Shown here: piece by piece, positions 61,978-64,000 of the stretch
Position numbering within the stretch: the first letter of the stretch is position 1
Layout of the letters: each line of letters begins with the position of its first letter
Assembly (NCBI RefSeq): GCF_001027105.1
Contig: NZ_CP011526.1
Coordinates: 1,922,001-1,986,000 of the forward strand
Direction of reading: 5' to 3'
Source: Staphylococcus aureus
GTDB lineage: Bacteria; Bacillota; Bacilli; Staphylococcales; Staphylococcaceae
Length of the DNA stretch: 64,000 nucleotides
Translations under genes and position numbers: made by a program
Notes under the pieces: model-generated
Seen by the model: the letters and a program-made list of their open reading frames with translations, nothing else
Told to the model about the DNA's origin: nothing
The model's database searches: none

Positions 61978-62772
61978 ATGCAATTATATTATTTAGGCCC
62001 TAAAGGTACATTTTCATATTTGGCTTGTCGTCAGTATTTTTCTGAAAATGAAGCAACTTTTCAACCAAAGTCAAATTTATTTGAAGTCATCAAGGCAGTT
62101 GCAGATGATGACACATCGATTGGTGTTGTCCCTATTGAAAATTCTATAGAAGGAACAATCAACATTGTGGCAGATGCACTTGCACAGCAAGATGTCTTTG
62201 CACACGGTGAAATACGTTTAGATATTAACTTTGCATTATATGGTAATGGAACAGATTCCATTTCTGATATTAAAAAAGTGTATTCTATTGCACCAGCAAT
62301 CAGTCAAACAACAAATTACATACATCAACATCAATTTGACTATGATTATGTCGACAGTACAATTCAAAGTTTGACTAAAATTGAAAATGGCGTTGCAGCA
62401 ATTGCACCTTTAGGTAGTGGCGAAGCTTATGGTTTTACACCTATTGATACACATATTGAAGACTATCCACATAACGTGACACGTTTTTTAGTTATAAAAA
62501 ATCAGCAGCAATTTGATCAAAATGCGACATCATTGATGTTTTTAATTACACCAATGCATGATAAACCTGGGTTGTTAGCAAGTGTGCTTAATACATTTGC
62601 TTTGTTTAATATTAATTTATCCTGGATTGAGTCTCGTCCTTTAAAAACACAATTAGGTATGTATCGATTTTTCGTTCAGGCTGATTCTGCAATTACAACC
62701 GATATAAAGAAAGTCATTGCTATTTTAGAAACCTTAGATTTCAAAGTAGAAATGATTGGTGCTTTTAATTAA
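61978..62772 (+). CDS. pheA: Prephenate dehydratase
   Basis: 264-aa monofunctional enzyme that converts prephenate to phenylpyruvate for phenylalanine synthesis. N-terminal PDT domain GPKGTFSYLA, VVPIENSIEG and VTRFLVI; C-terminal ACT domain (DKPGLLASVL, WIESRP) for feedback by Phe. RBS AGAGGTG before the ATG. Likely co-transcribed with nos, a pairing without an obvious metabolic reason. Confidence 0.96.
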   Translation: MQLYYLGPKGTFSYLACRQYFSENEATFQPKSNLFEVIKAVADDDTSIGVVPIENSIEGTINIVADALAQQDVFAHGEIRLDINFALYGNGTDSISDIKKVYSIAPAISQTTNYIHQHQFDYDYVDSTIQSLTKIENGVAAIAPLGSGEAYGFTPIDTHIEDYPHNVTRFLVIKNQQQFDQNATSLMFLITPMHDKPGLLASVLNTFALFNINLSWIESRPLKTQLGMYRFFVQADSAITTDIKKVIAILETLDFKVEMIGAFN

Positions 62773-62808
62773 ACTTTATTTTCTAGGTTCTACAATTTAA
62801 ATAAAATA

Positions 62809-62862
62809 AAGAGTCAACCAAGGATTAAAATAGGAATCCATCCTTGGTTGACTTTCTTTTGT
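62809..62862. terminator. Terminator between pheA and sdcS
   Basis: AGTCAACCAAGGAT pairs with ATCCTTGGTTGACT with T-rich flanks, ending both converging transcripts. Confidence 0.9.
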
Positions 62863-62961
62863 TTGTATTGTTTTTACACGATGCTGCGGTATACGTTTCG
62901 TTACCACTCGTCCAAGCAATTGCTAATGTAACCTTTTATTTTTCGTTCTAATCTGCAATTA

Positions 62962-64000
62962 CTATTTCAATGGCAGTGGTTGATTTATATCAATACCTAA
63001 AACTATAGGCATTACATAATACACGACTAAAATAATAATTATTGCACTGATTAAGTTTACCCAGAATCCTACTGATGCCATTTGTTTGATAGATATTTTA
63101 CCAGAACCAAAGATAATTGCATTCGGTGGTGTCCCTACTGGTAACATGTATGCACAGTTAGCCGCCATAGCTGCAGGTGCCATAAGTAGTAATGGATGCA
63201 CTCCAACAGCAACAGACAACGTTGCTAAAATCGGTAAAATCATCGTTGCAGTTGCAGTATTAGATGTCACTTCAGTTAAAAATAAGACAAAGATTGTTAT
63301 GACAATTACAATAAGAATCGGACTAACACCATTTAATGATTTCAACTGTTCGCCTAACCATTTTGCTAAACCACTTTCAGAAATACCTTTCGCTAATGCT
63401 AAACCGCCACCAAATAAAATTAATACACCCCAAGGGAGCTCTTTTGCAACTTCCCAGTCAATGATACGGCGATGTTTTTCAGTATTTTTAGCTGGAATAA
63501 TAAATAATAATATTGATATAAAAATAGCAATCGTACCATCTGCAACAGATGACGTAACTTCCCATTTTTTCAGAAGAAACTCTCTTGTAATCCATAATAA
63601 GCTAGCAAGTACAAAGATAGTTTGTACTACCTTTTCTTCATACTTCATTTTGCCAAGCTCGTCTAACTTTTGTTTAATTAACGTCTGACCACCAGGTAAA
63701 TATTTCAAATCATGTCTAAACGCAACATATCTTAAATAGAGCCAAGTAATACCTAACAAAACAATGACCGTTGGAATCCCTACAATCATCCATTTAGCAA
63801 AACTAATTTCATGTCCAAAATGTTGCATGTATTGTCCTTTTAAAATAATTAATGGCGGGGTTCCGATTAATGTACCCAAGCCACCAATCGTACCTGCATA
63901 GCCAATTGCTAAAACTAGAGATTTTTCAAACTTTTGAATACTTGTTTGATTCGTATTGGCTTCTTGTAAATCATGTGCTTCCTTAATAATTGCTAAACCA
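62962..64000 (-). CDS. sdcS: SdcS-type Na+/dicarboxylate symporter, C-terminal part
   Basis: Divalent-anion:sodium symporter family protein, cut at its N-terminus by the window edge; about 346 aa are present. The frame stays open to the end of the window (IGYAGTIGGLGTLIGTPP), so the apparent TTG start at 63879 is not real. The signature SNT and substrate motifs are TEVTSNTATATMILP and PVGTPPNAIIFG. S. aureus SdcS imports succinate, malate and fumarate. About 8 helices are visible. Confidence 0.9.
   Translation of the reverse strand, partial: GLAIIKEAHDLQEANTNQTSIQKFEKSLVLAIGYAGTIGGLGTLIGTPPLIILKGQYMQHFGHEISFAKWMIVGIPTVIVLLGITWLYLRYVAFRHDLKYLPGGQTLIKQKLDELGKMKYEEKVVQTIFVLASLLWITREFLLKKWEVTSSVADGTIAIFISILLFIIPAKNTEKHRRIIDWEVAKELPWGVLILFGGGLALAKGISESGLAKWLGEQLKSLNGVSPILIVIVITIFVLFLTEVTSNTATATMILPILATLSVAVGVHPLLLMAPAAMAANCAYMLPVGTPPNAIIFGSGKISIKQMASVGFWVNLISAIIIILVVYYVMPIVLGIDINQPLPLK

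Noticed and set aside
63086-63688. 200-codon + strand frame
   Set aside because: Antisense to the sdcS coding region, which has clear family motifs; long antisense frames are common over membrane protein genes.
62962-63879. sdcS starting at the TTG at 63879
   Set aside because: The conserved frame continues upstream without a stop to the window edge, so that codon is an internal Leu.

Overview
The window is a low-GC Firmicute chromosome segment. It is almost certainly the Staphylococcus aureus complex: S. aureus itself or a very close sister such as S. argenteus, which I cannot separate by eye. The species-typical markers are staphopain A with its inhibitor, bacterial NO synthase, VraUTSR, MurT-GatD, Sav1866, CamS with the AIFILAA peptide, and three STAR repeat loci (TGTTGGGGCCC cores). 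Most genes and the rRNA operon read leftward (- strand). I see no prophage, insertion sequence, CRISPR array or resistance island; this is core genome.

Layout. 1-3.4 kb: leftward rRNA operon (promoter, 16S, tRNA-Ile, tRNA-Ala, 5' part of 23S; the rest lies beyond the left edge). 4-14 kb: peroxide regulator PerR and a PerR-box-linked bcp, a 2-hydroxyacid dehydrogenase, GsaB, a FUSC-type membrane protein, the Sav1866 exporter, NtdP, MutY and a YdjM-like hydrolase. 14-19 kb: a leftward recX-yfhH-ABC-permease cluster, in which the ATPase has lost all its recognisable catalytic motifs, and the SgtB glycosyltransferase. 19-26 kb: PfpI-family protein, YfkAB radical SAM protein, thioesterase, AmpS, PtpA, YtxH and YihY family proteins. 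26-35 kb: cell-wall stress operon vraUTSR, map, a second FUSC protein between STAR loci 1 and 2, murT-gatD and ferritin. 35-54 kb: exonuclease, DinB, RlmD, DgkB, STAR locus 3, gatCAB, putP, pcrB-pcrA-ligA-camS, YerC and PurB. 54-64 kb: staphopain A and staphostatin A, NETI and DUF2179 proteins, pncB-nadE (NAD salvage), nos-pheA, and the C-terminal part of an SdcS-type dicarboxylate transporter cut by the right edge.

Themes. Peroxide and iron control links perR, bcp and ftnA, each preceded by a PerR-like 7-1-7 inverted repeat. Cell-wall functions recur: VraSR, SgtB, MurT-GatD and the TagGH-like pair. Translation and genome maintenance are represented by GatCAB, RlmD, LigA, PcrA, MutY, RecX and DinB.

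The best candidates for under-described biology are (i) the TagGH-like transporter pair with a degenerate ATPase (14.2-16.6 kb), (ii) the composite architecture of the STAR loci, with interchangeable hairpin modules between conserved arms, and (iii) a 31-bp periodic repeat between murT and ftnA. All start choices and motifs come from reading the sequence; no database search was run.
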